Shown piece by piece: positions 26,934 to 36,641 of a stretch of 64,000 nt of DNA (its first letter is position 1; each line of letters opens with the position of its first letter). A program made the translations under genes and the position numbers. The DNA is from Halobacillus litoralis (GTDB lineage Bacteria; Bacillota; Bacilli; Bacillales; Halobacillaceae). The notes under the pieces are model-generated. The model was not told the origin of the DNA. It made no database searches and saw only the letters and a list, made by a program, of their open reading frames with translations. The DNA lies in contig NZ_CP129016.1 of NCBI RefSeq assembly GCF_020524085.2, forward strand, positions 2,164,001-2,228,000. The letters are read 5' to 3'.

Positions 26934-27723
26934 AGCGATAGTCATTACCTCTGGAAAGGGAGGGGTCGGAAAAACGACAACTACTGCGAACCTGGGGACC
27001 GCTTTGGCCTTGCAGAAAAAGAAGGTGTGTCTCGTTGATACTGATATCGGTCTCAGAAATTTGGATGTCGTGATGGGACTTGAAAACCGCATCATCTATG
27101 ACATTGTCGATGTCGTAAACGAACGCTGCAAAACGAAACAGGCCTTAATTACGGATAAGCGCTTTGATTGCCTTCATTTGCTTCCAGCGGCCCAGACATC
27201 AGATAAATCTGAAGTGACTCCGGAAGCGGTCAAAGCCATTGTTCAGGAATTGAAGCAGGAGTATGATTATGTCGTCATCGATTGTCCGGCAGGGATAGAG
27301 CAAGGGTATAAAAATGCGGTCGCAGGTGCGGATAAGGCGATTGTAGTCACGACTCCTGAAAAATCAAGCGTCCGTGATGCAGACCGGATTATTGGATTAT
27401 TAGAGCAAGAAGAAATGGAATCTCCGAAGCTTGTGATCAACCGTATCCGGAATCATATGATGAAGAACGGGGACATGCTTGACGTTGATGAAATCGTCAA
27501 TGTCCTGTCTATTGATCTATTGGGCATCGTTATTGATGATGACGCAGTTATTAAAGCATCCAATAGTGGAGAGCCTGTGGCCATGAAGCCCAATTCCAAA
27601 GCTTCTCTTGCTTATCGAAACATTGCAAGAAGAATTCTAGGGGAAACGGTACCCCTTATGAAGCTTGATGAAGAACGAGGCGTTCTTGCGAAAGTGAAGA
27701 AATTCTTCGGCATGCGCACATAA
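26926..27723 (+). CDS. minD: Septum site-determining ATPase MinD
   Basis: ParA/MinD-type ATPase, 265 residues. The deviant Walker A KGGVGKTT is near residue 11, and the switch region DTDIGLRNLDVVMGLENR follows. The C-terminal amphipathic helix VLAKVKKFFGMRT binds membrane. It recruits MinC to the poles to block division there. A terminator follows directly. Confidence 0.96.
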   Translation: MGEAIVITSGKGGVGKTTTTANLGTALALQKKKVCLVDTDIGLRNLDVVMGLENRIIYDIVDVVNERCKTKQALITDKRFDCLHLLPAAQTSDKSEVTPEAVKAIVQELKQEYDYVVIDCPAGIEQGYKNAVAGADKAIVVTTPEKSSVRDADRIIGLLEQEEMESPKLVINRIRNHMMKNGDMLDVDEIVNVLSIDLLGIVIDDDAVIKASNSGEPVAMKPNSKASLAYRNIARRILGETVPLMKLDEERGVLAKVKKFFGMRT

Positions 27724-27736
27724 CGATCGTTGTTTC

Positions 27737-27765
27737 ACCTGTCACACCTTGTGGCAGGTTTTTTT
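27737..27765 (+). terminator. Terminator after minD
   Basis: ACCTGTCAC (27737-27745) pairs with GTGGCAGGT (27751-27759), with one G-U pair, followed by seven T. Confidence 0.88.
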
Positions 27766-27774
27766 ATTTTGAAT

Positions 27775-27803
27775 TAATAAACCTTCTCCTTGTCCCATAG
27801 ACT
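27775..27803 (+). promoter_or_regulatory. Sigma-E type promoter of the spoIVF operon
   Basis: TAATAAA (27775-27781) and CATAGACT (27796-27803) are 14 bases apart and match the sigma-E pattern KMATATT / CATAnAnT at most positions. spoIVFAB is sigma-E controlled in B. subtilis, which supports the reading. Confidence 0.6.
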
Positions 27804-27834
27804 GATAGAAAAAGACGTAGAGAGGGGTTTGGTT

Positions 27835-28602
27835 GTGAAAAAGAACATCCGCGATGTACGCAAGAATATAGCCGATCGTAAAAAGAGAAAAATGCATAGT
27901 CAGGGGACAAGCCCGCCGGGACGTTTCTCTCCACCACAGGATGAAGAAATGCATGGCTATCCCCCACTGGTTAATACCTATGGCCATAAACCGGTGAAGA
28001 AGGAAGATCAGTCAAGTGCTACGTCTCGTTTAGGCCTACAGGTGTTATTCGCTGTTTTACTTTTTGCCGTCGTAGCCGTAGGGAAAAATACGGATCTCGC
28101 TGTTGTGAAAGTGCCGGGCGATTGGGCAGTTAGTCAAATGCAGGAAGAATTCCCTTTTGCCAAAGTAACGGCCTGGTACAGCGACCGTTTCGGCGATCCA
28201 TTACAAGTCATCCAGCCGGATGATGATGCGGATCAAGAACCTCTTGCCATGCCTGTAAATGGAACCGTGACGACTCCCTTTCAAAATGATGGGAAGGGGA
28301 TTATTTTAACAACGGAAAATGGATCTCAAGTAAAAGCGGTGCGAGAAGGAACTGTCATTTTTGCAGGCAATGACCCGGAGTCAGGAAAGACGGTGGTTTT
28401 ACAGCATGAAGATGGAACGAAAACCACGTACGGGTATCTATCCGCTATCGATGTCCATTTATATGAACATGTCCAATCGCAAAAGGATTTGGGATCCGTG
28501 AAAGCGGAAGAGGGGCAGGCAGCTGAATTTTTCTTCGCTATTGAAAAAGACAATACATTTCTAGATCCAGTACAGGTGATCAAAGTGAATGAAAGTCCTT
28601 AA
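27835..28602 (+). CDS. spoIVFA: Stage IV sporulation protein FA
   Basis: SpoIVFA anchors and inhibits the SpoIVFB protease in the mother-cell membrane around the forespore. 255 residues with GTG start at 27835 after AGAGGGG. The N-terminal cytosolic part is basic (KKNIRDVRKNIADRKKRK). A single membrane segment (about 60-78, LQVLFAVLLFAVVAVG) follows. The C-terminal LytM-like (M23) fold includes VNGTVTTPFQNDGKGI and GKTVVLQHEDGTKTTYGYL. Zinc-binding residues of true M23 peptidases are not conserved, as is usual for SpoIVFA. It overlaps spoIVFB. Confidence 0.9.
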   Translation: MKKNIRDVRKNIADRKKRKMHSQGTSPPGRFSPPQDEEMHGYPPLVNTYGHKPVKKEDQSSATSRLGLQVLFAVLLFAVVAVGKNTDLAVVKVPGDWAVSQMQEEFPFAKVTAWYSDRFGDPLQVIQPDDDADQEPLAMPVNGTVTTPFQNDGKGIILTTENGSQVKAVREGTVIFAGNDPESGKTVVLQHEDGTKTTYGYLSAIDVHLYEHVQSQKDLGSVKAEEGQAAEFFFAIEKDNTFLDPVQVIKVNESP

Positions 28603-29446
28603 ATTTCACGACTATATCCATGTTCACCCCCTCTTCTTTTTGCTCGCTCTTTCTGCTTTGTTGACAGGGGCGATTTATGAATTTATCGTTTTATTTTCTA
28701 TCGTGTTTGTTCATGAACTGGCCCATTTCCTTATGGCCAAACGGTTTAAATGGCGTGTGGAAAAAATGGAAATCTGGCTGTTCGGTGGGGCTGTAGTGAG
28801 CGAAGAGCACAACACAAGGCCCTTCCGGGAGCAGATGTTTGTAGTCATGGCTGGTCCTTTTCAGCATTTGTGGATCTTTGTCTTACTTATGACCATTCAA
28901 TCCATGATAGGCGTTCACCCTTTATTAGATGCCGCCTTTTTTTATAATGGGGTAATTTTTATTTTTAATATGCTCCCGGTTTGGCCGTTAGATGGGGGTA
29001 AATTGCTCTTTTACTTATTGAATCGTTTCTTTGCATTCAGAGTTAGTCTTGCTCTAGCTCTCAGCCTATCACTTCTATTCATGACAGTTGCTGGATTTTG
29101 GATGTTTATGGAAGGACGCTGGACGTTAGCTGCTATCCTTCTCACCGCTTTTTTAGTTATTGAGAACATCCTGGAATGGAAACGGAAGACTTACACGATG
29201 ATGCGTTATCTCCTTTATTGCACGTATCAAGACAGGGAAACATTGAAAACCAAATACGTAAACGTGCATCAAGAAACGCTCGTCCGTGATGTGCTGAAGA
29301 ACATCCACTCCAATCGGCGCCACAAGTATGTATTGAAACATACGAATCCTTTCTATATAGTAGATGAACAAGAGTGTCTCCGCGCTTTTTTTGAACAAAA
29401 AAAACCGCATTTAAAAGTCCGGGACATTGCTGAAATCGCTATATGA
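28589..29446 (+). CDS. spoIVFB: Stage IV sporulation intramembrane metalloprotease FB
   Basis: M50 site-2-type protease that processes pro-sigma-K. 285 residues. The zinc motif HELAH is at residues 42-46 within a membrane helix, and the second catalytic aspartate lies in LPVWPLDGGKLL. About six membrane helices are followed by a C-terminal cytosolic CBS-like domain (from residue about 205), ending VRDIAEIAI. It overlaps spoIVFA upstream and the rng gene downstream, so the RNase gene may be cotranscribed in sporulation. Confidence 0.94.
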   Translation: MKVLKFHDYIHVHPLFFLLALSALLTGAIYEFIVLFSIVFVHELAHFLMAKRFKWRVEKMEIWLFGGAVVSEEHNTRPFREQMFVVMAGPFQHLWIFVLLMTIQSMIGVHPLLDAAFFYNGVIFIFNMLPVWPLDGGKLLFYLLNRFFAFRVSLALALSLSLLFMTVAGFWMFMEGRWTLAAILLTAFLVIENILEWKRKTYTMMRYLLYCTYQDRETLKTKYVNVHQETLVRDVLKNIHSNRRHKYVLKHTNPFYIVDEQECLRAFFEQKKPHLKVRDIAEIAI

Positions 29447-30886
29447 TGAGGGATGACATGAGAAAACTAGTATTACATACAAAGGCAGCTGAAAAATCGG
29501 GAGTGGTCATTGAAAATGGGGAAATCCATGAATATGTTATCGACCGGCCCGGTGCTGAAAAGCTCACGGGCTCTATTTTTTTAGGTAAAGTAGAACGGGT
29601 GGATCAAGGTTTGGATGCCGCCTTTATTGACATAGGAGCGGATCGATCAGGTTTTCTAAGGAAGGATATGGTTCCATGGTGCGAAGGGAACTTATCAACT
29701 GCATTGAATGAAGGGCAGAGAGTTGCTGTACAAGCGATAAAGGAACCTGTGGGGAACAAAGGTGCTGCACTGACCGCTAACGTGACTTTGCCTGGGTTGT
29801 ACACCGTCTATCAACCTTTTGCTCAAGGGAAACTTTCGATTTCACGAAAGCTGGAAGTCGAGAAAAGAGCTGAGCTGGAATCATGGTTAGAGCAGGAATT
29901 GGAAAGTCCTGAAGGTTGTATCATACGAACGGCAGCTGGAGACGTTGCTCCCGAGACCGTTATCGAAGAGCTAAGAGGCCTCCGGGCTGAGTGGAAAACG
30001 ATGGTACAAAATAACCTTAATCAACCTTGCTGTTTATGGAGTGAGGCGAGCATTCCTGATGCATTCCTTCGTAAATTTCCAGTGACGACCATTCAAGAAG
30101 TGCTCATTGATGAAGCGAGCACATCTAAGCGTTTAAAGGAAAAGTTTCCTTCTTTGGCAGAACGCATCCGCTGGGAAAGTGATGTGGAAAAAAAATATGC
30201 CTGTATCCTTGGCGCGTCTCCAGGAGCAACTCATCAATCCTCTTGTTGAATTGAATAATGGGATTAGCTTAGTCATTGAAGAAACGGAAGCGATGACAGT
30301 GATCGATGTCAATAGCCATAAGATGAAAGGGCGTTCTTTTTCAAACTCCCAGGCTCTTGATGTCAATAGGGCAGCAGCAAAAGAAATTCAAAAGCAGATT
30401 CGTTTAAGAAATTTATCCGGCATCATTCTTATTGATTTCATTTCAATGAAAAATGAGAATAAAGAGAAACAGATCGTCTCAGAAATGAGAGATCTTGTGA
30501 AAAAGGATCCTACGAAGACGAACGTGTTCGGAATGACTAAGTTGGGACTTTTAGAATTGACCCGGAAAAAGGAAAATGCCAGCCTCCCTTCGTTATTAAC
30601 CAACCCTAGGGAAGTGAATTTCACGGATGAGACGGCTGTTTATCGTTTAGAAAGAGAGCTTCTTCGGAAGAGAGAAGCGGAGGCCTTGATGATCGCTGTG
30701 CATCCGAAGTTCATGGATTGCAAAAAACGATTGCTTTCTGAGCCGATTTCTAGTAAAATTCCACAGGAGCTGTTTGTTAGGCAGGATGCTGACATCTGTG
30801 GCTATCAAATAGAGCTTGAAGGGTCTTTGGACATGATCCGGGAAGCTGTTCAGCGTCGCGGATATCATGTTGACAACTTGTTTTGA
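29443..30886 (+). CDS. rng: RNase E/G family ribonuclease (frameshifted as sequenced)
   Basis: RNase E/G-type endonuclease. The S1-like RNA-binding region lies near residues 35-120 (GSIFLGKVERVDQGLDAAF). The catalytic aspartates are in VIDVNSHKMKG and IILIDFISMKN. The frame ends at 30249 with a false tail; the true sequence continues one base over from NMPVSLARLQEQL. The cause is a run of eight A at 30188-30195, where seven restores one 480-residue frame. The zinc-link motif CPxCxG, which normally follows LTRKK, is missing: the place reads ENASLPSLLTNPREV. B. subtilis lacks this gene at the spoIVFB-rplU position, but several other Bacillaceae have it. ATG 29458 is an alternative start. Confidence 0.88.
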
Positions 30887-30899
30887 TCTGTGGTAACAT
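30870..30899 (+). promoter_or_regulatory. Sigma-A promoter of rplU
   Basis: TTGACA (30870-30875) is 18 bases before an extended -10, TGG-TAACAT (30891-30899). It overlaps the end of the rng gene. A consensus -35 suits a ribosomal protein operon. Confidence 0.75.
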
Positions 30900-30904
30900 T
30901 GTTT

Positions 30905-31005
30905 TGTTATTCTAGTAGCACTCCGTTGCTACAACCGCACAGAACAGGTTTTAAAACCGATTTCCGGTACCTGAATGGCGAGTCTGAGTATATTGAGGAG
31001 GTGCA
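30905..31005 (+). promoter_or_regulatory. Probable L21 ribosomal leader
   Basis: The stretch between the promoter and rplU contains short inverted segments (TAGTAGC/GCTAC-like, CCGATTTCCGG) followed by GAGGAGGTGC before the start codon. Firmicute rplU genes carry an autoregulatory leader in this position. I judge by place and general structure, not by a covariance match. Confidence 0.45.
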
Positions 31006-31008
31006 AGT

Positions 31009-31317
31009 ATGTACGCAATTATTGAAACTGGTGGTAAGCAGGTAAAAGTAGAAAAAGGCCAGGAGATCTATGTTGAAAAAATGGACGTAGAAGCTGGTGA
31101 GTCTATCACTTTTGACAAAGTTCTTTTCGTAGGTGGAGATAACACGAAAGTTGGTGCTCCATACGTTGACGGTGCTTCTGTAACAGCTAAAGTTGAAAAA
31201 CAAGGCCTTCAGAAGAAATTGACTGTCTTCAAATACAAGCCTAAAAAGAACTACAAGCGCAAACAAGGTCATCGTCAGCCGTACACGAAACTTGTCGTTG
31301 AAGAGATCAACGCGTAA
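31009..31317 (+). CDS. rplU: Ribosomal protein L21
   Basis: 102 residues. N-terminus [18 protein letters not shown] and C-terminal [17 protein letters not shown] are diagnostic. Binds 23S rRNA in the large subunit. First gene of rplU-prp-rpmA. GAGGAGGTG precedes the ATG. Confidence 0.98.
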   Translation: MYAIIETGGKQVKVEKGQEIYVEKMDVEAGESITFDKVLFVGGDNTKVGAPYVDGASVTAKVEKQGLQKKLTVFKYKPKKNYKRKQGHRQPYTKLVVEEINA

Positions 31318-31329
31318 GGTTCGTAACGG

Positions 31330-31659
31330 ATGATACAAGTATCGATGTTTCGCACACAAGGAGAAATTACAGGCTTTGAAATTTCCGGACATGCGGAGAG
31401 TGGCCCTTATGGTCATGATCTCGTTTGTGCAGCCGTATCGGCTGTTTCGTTCGGTGCTGTCAATGCCGTTATAAGTCTTTGTGGATTCGAACCTGATGTC
31501 GAACAAGGTGGTGAAGGTGGTTATTTAAAAATCACTCTTCCTGAAGATTTGGATGAATCCATTCATTCAAAAGCTCAAACCTTATTAGAAGGCATGCAGG
31601 TGTCCTTGGAAACGATTGAACAAGAATACGATCAATATATGAAAATATCCCAACGATAA
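31330..31659 (+). CDS. prp: Ribosomal-processing cysteine protease Prp
   Basis: 109 residues (B. subtilis YsxB). The catalytic histidine and cysteine lie in SGHAESGPYGHD and VCAAVSAV. Prp cuts the N-terminal extension from L27, whose gene follows; that extension (LQFFAQKKG) is present here, so enzyme and substrate match. Confidence 0.95.
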   Translation: MIQVSMFRTQGEITGFEISGHAESGPYGHDLVCAAVSAVSFGAVNAVISLCGFEPDVEQGGEGGYLKITLPEDLDESIHSKAQTLLEGMQVSLETIEQEYDQYMKISQR

Positions 31660-31673
31660 GGAGGTGAAGACTC

Positions 31674-31964
31674 ATGCTACGTCTTGATTTGCAGTTTTTC
31701 GCCCAGAAGAAGGGTGTAGGTAGTACAAAAAACGGTCGTGACTCTGAGTCCAAACGTCTTGGAGCTAAACGTGCAGACGGACAACAAGCAACTGCTGGTT
31801 CCATCCTTTACCGTCAACGCGGTACAAAGGTGTACCCTGGTGCGAACGTTGGCCGTGGTGGAGACGACACATTGTTCGCGAAAGTGGACGGTGTTGTTAA
31901 ATTCGAACGTTACGGACGTAACCGTAAAAAAGTCAGCGTTTATCCTGTAGCACAGGAAGCGTAA
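31674..31964 (+). CDS. rpmA: Ribosomal protein L27
   Basis: 96 residues. The N-terminal extension [10 protein letters not shown], with the LQFF cleavage element for Prp, precedes the mature start [15 protein letters not shown]27 lies near the peptidyl transferase centre. GGAGGTGA precedes the ATG. Confidence 0.98.
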   Translation: MLRLDLQFFAQKKGVGSTKNGRDSESKRLGAKRADGQQATAGSILYRQRGTKVYPGANVGRGGDDTLFAKVDGVVKFERYGRNRKKVSVYPVAQEA

Positions 31965-31985
31965 GCGAATAGTCCATCAGCAAAA

Positions 31986-32024
31986 AAGCCGCGCTTTGCT
32001 TTTCGCATAAGCGCGGCTTTTTTT
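31986..32024 (+). terminator. Terminator after rpmA
   Basis: AAGCCGCGCTT (31986-31996) pairs perfectly with AAGCGCGGCTT (32009-32019), followed by T5. The rest of the 31965-32250 gap holds a small hairpin (AACCCAT/ATGGGTT at 32110-32132) and a possible extended -10 TGCTATACT (32206-32214) ahead of spo0B. Confidence 0.9.
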
Positions 32025-32205
32025 ATATCTTCAACTTCATTTTTCTATTTAGCAGGTTTGACAGGGATTTTTACTCGTTCGTGTGGGGGGAGATTCTCTA
32101 GTCCAATTTAACCCATCCATGTTCAATGGGTTTGTTCTTCCTTCCACTCACCCGCACATAAGTAACGGAACCTACACGCTGAGGTTTTTTGTTTCCTTGA
32201 ATTTT

Positions 32206-32214
32206 TGCTATACT
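32206..32214 (+). promoter_or_regulatory. Possible extended -10 promoter of spo0B
   Basis: TGC-TATACT ends 37 bases before the spo0B start codon. No good -35 is visible, consistent with an extended -10 promoter. Confidence 0.4.
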
Positions 32215-32250
32215 TTTTATTATTATGGGTTGAACGAGGGAGCTGAAAGG

Positions 32251-32766
32251 ATGGAAGAAAAAGAAATTATTGCGTTGCTCAGACATAAGCGTCATGACTG
32301 GATGAATCAAATTCAATTGCTTCAAGGATACGCTACCCTTGGAAAGCAGGACCGTTTGCTTTCACAAATGGAAGAAATTAAAGAAGAGGCGGAAGAAGAA
32401 CGGAAATTATTGAACAGTGATGCTCTGAAATTTCCTTTATGGTTGTTATCTTTTAATTGGGTACATAAGACCTACCGACTGCGCTATTTCATAAGGGGAG
32501 AAGTTGATTTATCCCGTCATGATCATACATTGTTGGCTTATGGAAAACGGATGATTGAAATCATGGATGGACATATTGGGAATGAAGAACTTTATGAAGG
32601 TACATGTACCATCTATGTAGGTGGGCAGGACACGCTTGGATTGAGCTGGGAATGGGAAGGTCTATTTCATGAGCCGGACCGTTTGAAAGAGACGCTCAAT
32701 GGAGAAGGATTTATTGCAACGATTTTTGACAGTAAAGAACTTTCTATTGAAATGACAATAGAATGA
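32251..32766 (+). CDS. spo0B: Sporulation phosphotransferase Spo0B
   Basis: Spo0B relays phosphate from Spo0F to Spo0A. The four-helix bundle's first helix carries the phosphorylated histidine in LLRHKRHDWMNQIQLLQGY. 171 residues. I chose ATG 32251, with GAGGGAGC upstream, and disregard the open frame back to 32083. It is followed by obg as in B. subtilis, where the two are cotranscribed. Confidence 0.93.
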   Translation: MEEKEIIALLRHKRHDWMNQIQLLQGYATLGKQDRLLSQMEEIKEEAEEERKLLNSDALKFPLWLLSFNWVHKTYRLRYFIRGEVDLSRHDHTLLAYGKRMIEIMDGHIGNEELYEGTCTIYVGGQDTLGLSWEWEGLFHEPDRLKETLNGEGFIATIFDSKELSIEMTIE

Positions 32767-32780
32767 AGAGGTGAATAGAC

Positions 32781-34064
32781 ATGTTTGTCGATCAGGTGAA
32801 AGTATTTGTAAAAGGTGGAGACGGTGGAAATGGTCTTGTAGCTTATCGCCGTGAAAAATTTGTACCACGAGGCGGACCCGCAGGTGGCGATGGTGGAAAT
32901 GGTGGAGATGTCATTTTTGAAGTCGATGAAGGTCTCAACACGTTGATGGACTTCAGATATCAACACCATTTTAAAGCGGCTAAAGGTGAAAACGGAATGA
33001 ACCAGAAGCAGCATGGGAAGAACGCTGATCCATTGGTTGTCAGTGTTCCTCCGGGTACGACAGTGAAAGATGCGGAGACAGATAAAGTCATCGCAGATTT
33101 GACGGACCATAAACAAAGAGCGGTCATCGCTAAAGGTGGGCGCGGAGGCCGTGGAAACGCGCGTTTCGCTACAGCAAGGAATCCCGCTCCTGAAATCGCT
33201 GAAAATGGAGAGCCAGGCGAAGAGCTTGATGTCGTCGTCGAATTGAAACTGTTGGCCGATGTCGGATTGGTCGGTTTTCCGAGTGTCGGTAAATCAACAT
33301 TCCTATCCGTCGTAACCGCAGCAAAACCGAAAATTGCGGATTATCATTTCACTACTCTTTCTCCAAACCTTGGGGTGGTTGAAAGTCAGGACCATCGTAG
33401 TTTTGTGATGGCCGATCTTCCCGGGCTTATCGAAGGAGCGCATGAAGGAGTCGGTCTTGGTCATCAATTCCTGCGCCATGTAGAGCGGACGCGTTTGCTG
33501 CTGCATGTCATTGATATGTCTGGAATGGAAGGCCGCGATCCATATGAGGATTATGTAACGATCAATAATGAATTATCATCTTATGATCAACGGTTAGAAA
33601 ACCGTCCTCAAATCATTGTCGCGAATAAAATGGATATTCCAGATGCTAAAGAAAATTTAGAACTGTTCAAGGAGCAGCTGGGGAATGATGACATTCCCAT
33701 TTATTCCATCTCTACCGTTACACGGGACGGATTGGATGAATTGTTATATGCCGTAGCGGATAAACTGGATGAAATTCCGAAACAGGAAGAACAGGTCGAA
33801 GAAGTGGACGAGCGAGTCATCTACAAATATGAAAAAGAAGAAGCGCCATTTAAGATTACGCGTGATGATGATGGTGCCTATGTCCTTTATGGAGAAAAGA
33901 TTGAATCCCTGTTCAAGAGAACAGACTTTTCCCATGACCAATCCATCAACAGGTTTGCACGTCAGATGCGGAGTATGGGTGTGGATGATGCACTCAGAAA
34001 ACGTGGCGCGAAAGATGGCGACACGGTCAGATTAATGGATTATGAATTTGAGTTTGTCGATTAA
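32781..34064 (+). CDS. obg: GTPase Obg
   Basis: Essential GTPase in ribosome assembly, stress and sporulation. 427 residues: a glycine-rich Obg fold at the N-terminus ([18 protein letters not shown]), a G domain with G1 [12 protein letters not shown] and G3 DLPGLIEGA, then an OCT domain near the C-terminus. Coupled with spo0B. Confidence 0.97.
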   Translation: MFVDQVKVFVKGGDGGNGLVAYRREKFVPRGGPAGGDGGNGGDVIFEVDEGLNTLMDFRYQHHFKAAKGENGMNQKQHGKNADPLVVSVPPGTTVKDAETDKVIADLTDHKQRAVIAKGGRGGRGNARFATARNPAPEIAENGEPGEELDVVVELKLLADVGLVGFPSVGKSTFLSVVTAAKPKIADYHFTTLSPNLGVVESQDHRSFVMADLPGLIEGAHEGVGLGHQFLRHVERTRLLLHVIDMSGMEGRDPYEDYVTINNELSSYDQRLENRPQIIVANKMDIPDAKENLELFKEQLGNDDIPIYSISTVTRDGLDELLYAVADKLDEIPKQEEQVEEVDERVIYKYEKEEAPFKITRDDDGAYVLYGEKIESLFKRTDFSHDQSINRFARQMRSMGVDDALRKRGAKDGDTVRLMDYEFEFVD

Positions 34065-34079
34065 AGGGGAGGATTTTTC

Positions 34080-34529
34080 ATGGCGGATTACAATGAGAAA
34101 TTTTATTTAGTCCGTAGCGACATTCTTCCTGAAGCTATGATGAAAACCATAGAAGCGAAAGAATTATTAGAGCGGGGGAAAGTAGAGTCCATTTTTGAGG
34201 CTGTCCAGCAAGTGGGCTTGTCCCGGAGTGCTTTTTATAAATATAGAGATGCTGTTTTTCCTTTTCAGGCAATGGTCAAGGAGCAAATGATTACATTGTT
34301 CTTTCACCTTGAAGATCGAAAAGGAACGTTGTCGAATTTGTTAATGACGGTTGCTAAGTCGGGTTGTAATGTTTTGACCATTCATCAGACAATTCCTCTT
34401 CAAGGAAAAGCGAATGTGACGCTCTCTTTGAATACTTCCGGAATGGAAGACAGCATAGAAAAACTGTTGCAGCAGCTGCACAAGTTAGATTTTGTAGATC
34501 GTGTAGAGATCTTAAGTACGGGAGCTTAA
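34080..34529 (+). CDS. pheB: ACT-domain protein PheB
   Basis: 149 residues. An N-terminal region with a helix-turn-helix-like stretch ([18 protein letters not shown]) is followed by an ACT domain (about 70-147, [16 protein letters not shown]). PheB lies next to pheA in Bacillaceae and is presumed to sense an aromatic amino acid; an activity of its own has not been established firmly. Confidence 0.92.
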   Translation: MADYNEKFYLVRSDILPEAMMKTIEAKELLERGKVESIFEAVQQVGLSRSAFYKYRDAVFPFQAMVKEQMITLFFHLEDRKGTLSNLLMTVAKSGCNVLTIHQTIPLQGKANVTLSLNTSGMEDSIEKLLQQLHKLDFVDRVEILSTGA

Positions 34530-34543
34530 TTGGAGGGGAAATC

Positions 34544-35410
34544 ATGACGGAACAACGGATTGGATATTTAGGACCAAAGGGTACGTTTACAAAAATGGCA
34601 GTGGATGCTTTGTTTGAAGGTGGAGAGTTCATCGGTTACGAGAACATTCCTGCTTGTCTGGACGCGGTAGAAGCAGGGGAGATTAGTACAGCCGTTGTCC
34701 CGATTGAAAATGCGATCGAAGGTTCCGTACACTTGACGGTCGATTACCTCGTGCATCACGTCAACCAATCGATTATTGCAGAGTTAACAGTCCCGATCAA
34801 ACAACACCTCCTCGTCCATCCGGATCATGAAGGGGAAATTAAAAAAGTTTATTCTCACAGCCATGCCATTGCCCAGTGTCACCAATACTTGCACACAAAG
34901 TACCCAAACGCTGAAGTTGAATACACAGCTTCGACAGGGAAAGCCGCTGAAATTGTAGCAAGCGAAGGCCCGGGTGTCGCTGCGATTGCCAATCATTTAG
35001 CGGCAGAGCAAAACGGTTTGACATTTATGGATACAGATATCCATGATTATGACAATAACCATACACGGTTTGCGGTCGTTCAGAAGGTCCCGACCACTTT
35101 GAAAGTAAAGGATCATCCTATAACAAAACATAAAACGACAGTAATGGTCACACTGCCGAAGGATTATGTCGGCGCCCTGCATCAAGTACTCGCAGCCTTT
35201 GCATGGAGAAAAATGAACTTATCTAAAATTGAATCAAGGCCGCTGAAGACTGGTCTTGGTAACTACTTTTTCTTGATAGATGTCGATCAACCATACGATC
35301 ACGTGCTGTTTCCCGGCGTGCAGGCAGAACTTGAAGCGTTAGGATGTCAGTTGAAGGTGCTCGGAACTTATCCGAGTTACCAAGTCGATGTACCGACCCC
35401 TGTGAAATAA
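34544..35410 (+). CDS. pheA: Prephenate dehydratase
   Basis: 288 residues, converting prephenate to phenylpyruvate for phenylalanine. N-terminal IGYLGPKGTFTKMA, catalytic NHTRFAVV, and a C-terminal ACT domain with the phenylalanine-binding ESRPLKTGLGNYFFLID. The gene is a monofunctional dehydratase, without chorismate mutase. A terminator follows, and the nad genes that B. subtilis has downstream are absent. Confidence 0.96.
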   Translation: MTEQRIGYLGPKGTFTKMAVDALFEGGEFIGYENIPACLDAVEAGEISTAVVPIENAIEGSVHLTVDYLVHHVNQSIIAELTVPIKQHLLVHPDHEGEIKKVYSHSHAIAQCHQYLHTKYPNAEVEYTASTGKAAEIVASEGPGVAAIANHLAAEQNGLTFMDTDIHDYDNNHTRFAVVQKVPTTLKVKDHPITKHKTTVMVTLPKDYVGALHQVLAAFAWRKMNLSKIESRPLKTGLGNYFFLIDVDQPYDHVLFPGVQAELEALGCQLKVLGTYPSYQVDVPTPVK

Positions 35411-35423
35411 GCGTGACCCTCAT

Positions 35424-35464
35424 AACCCCTGAATCCCTTTGTTAATAGGGATTCAGGGGTTTGT
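35424..35464 (+). terminator. Terminator after pheA
   Basis: AACCCCTGAATCCCT (35424-35438) pairs perfectly with AGGGATTCAGGGGTT (35447-35461), then TGTTTAT. A strong stem. Confidence 0.88.
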
Positions 35465-35500
35465 TTATATTTTCTTTCAAATTATTATAGGCTTTTTCAT

Positions 35501-35528
35501 CAATGTTTTGGCTTGTGTTGCATAGAGT
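35501..35528 (+). promoter_or_regulatory. Possible sigma-E promoter of safA
   Basis: CAATGTT (35501-35507) and CATAGAGT (35521-35528) are 13 bases apart. The -10 fits CATAnAnT well, the -35 five of seven. safA is sigma-E controlled in B. subtilis. Confidence 0.5.
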
Positions 35529-35587
35529 GTTATGAAGCTATTATTGCCTTATTGTTTTTACAGAATTACAGGAAGGGAGTTGCAGAT

Positions 35588-36641
35588 GTGAGAATTCACA
35601 TTGTACAAAAAGGAGATACACTCTGGAACATAGCCAAGAAATACGGGGTCGACTTTGAACAGTTGAAATCCATGAATACCCAGCTTTCCAATCCTGATAT
35701 GATTATGCCGGGTATGAAAATCAAAGTCCCTCAAGGTACAAAGCAAGTGAAAAAAGAGGCTCCTAAAAAAGAAGCCCCTAAACAACAAGCACCCGCACCT
35801 AAGAAGGAAATGCCTTCACAACCACCATATAAAGATACGTCACCAAAACCGATTCCGAAGATTAAAGAAGATGAGAAGAAGCCAGTAGCTAAAGGTGTTA
35901 TGGAAAAACCGATGAAACCGATGCAGCCCATCAATATGAATATGCCGATTACCATGCCGAGTATTGATCAGCAGATGCAGAATTATTATACAACTTTCCA
36001 CCTTCCACAAATGCCGATGCCGCAGCCTAAAGAAGAATCACCTAAAGAGGCTCTGAAAGAAGAGGTAAAAGGAGAAAAGATGGAAGATGTGAAGGGGATG
36101 CAGTCTCCGGAACAAGCTCCAATGCCTCAGCAGCCGTATTATCAACCCATGCAGCAACCTATGCAGCAACCTATGCAGCCGCAGGCGATGCAGCCACAGT
36201 TGGTTCACACAGACTTTTACTGCTGCCCACCGTATCCTGTTATGATGCCGATGCACATGCCTATGCATCAACAGCCGATGCCAATGCAGCAGCCCATGCA
36301 CATGACGGGGGACGAATCAAGCGATGATATGGTCCAAGGCGTGCAAGCAGGTGGAGACTGTGGGTGTGGTGGCGGACAGGGGCAGCAACCATATGGACCA
36401 ATGATGGGACCGTGGGGTCAGTCTCCTTACGGCGCTCAGCAGCCATGGGAGCAAGCGCCATATGGGGGGGATGCAGCACCCAATGGGTTATGGACCGCAG
36501 CAACCTCCTCACATGGGATGGGGTCAGCCACAGCAAGGTTGGGGTCAACCGTATCCACAACAAATGGGGCAGTGGGATCCCCAACAGATGGGCCAAGGAT
36601 ATCAACAGCCTTGGAGGGAAGATGATGTAGATGAAAGCTGA
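35588..36641 (+). CDS. safA: Spore coat assembly protein SafA (frameshifted as sequenced)
   Basis: SafA organises the inner spore coat. GTG 35588 follows GAAGGGAG; the frame opens earlier without homology. The N-terminal LysM (about 1-46, RIHIVQKGDTLWNIAKKYG) binds cortex peptidoglycan. Then come Lys/Pro-rich (KKEAPKKEAP) and Met/Gln/Pro repeats (MQQPMQQPMQ). A G7 run at 36464-36470 shifts the frame; as given the protein ends at 36625 with a Ser/Thr/Ala tail unlike the rest. With six G the Met/Gln/Pro pattern goes on through MQHPMGYGPQQPPH and ends REDDVDES at 36641, about 350 residues. This restored tail is convincing, so an extra G is likely an error. The end then overlaps the next start. 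Confidence 0.88.

Noticed and set aside
36464..36625. Ser/Thr/Ala-rich C-terminal domain of SafA as sequenced
   Set aside because: The neighbouring frame restores the Met/Gln/Pro pattern right through to the end, so the odd tail is an artefact of one extra G.
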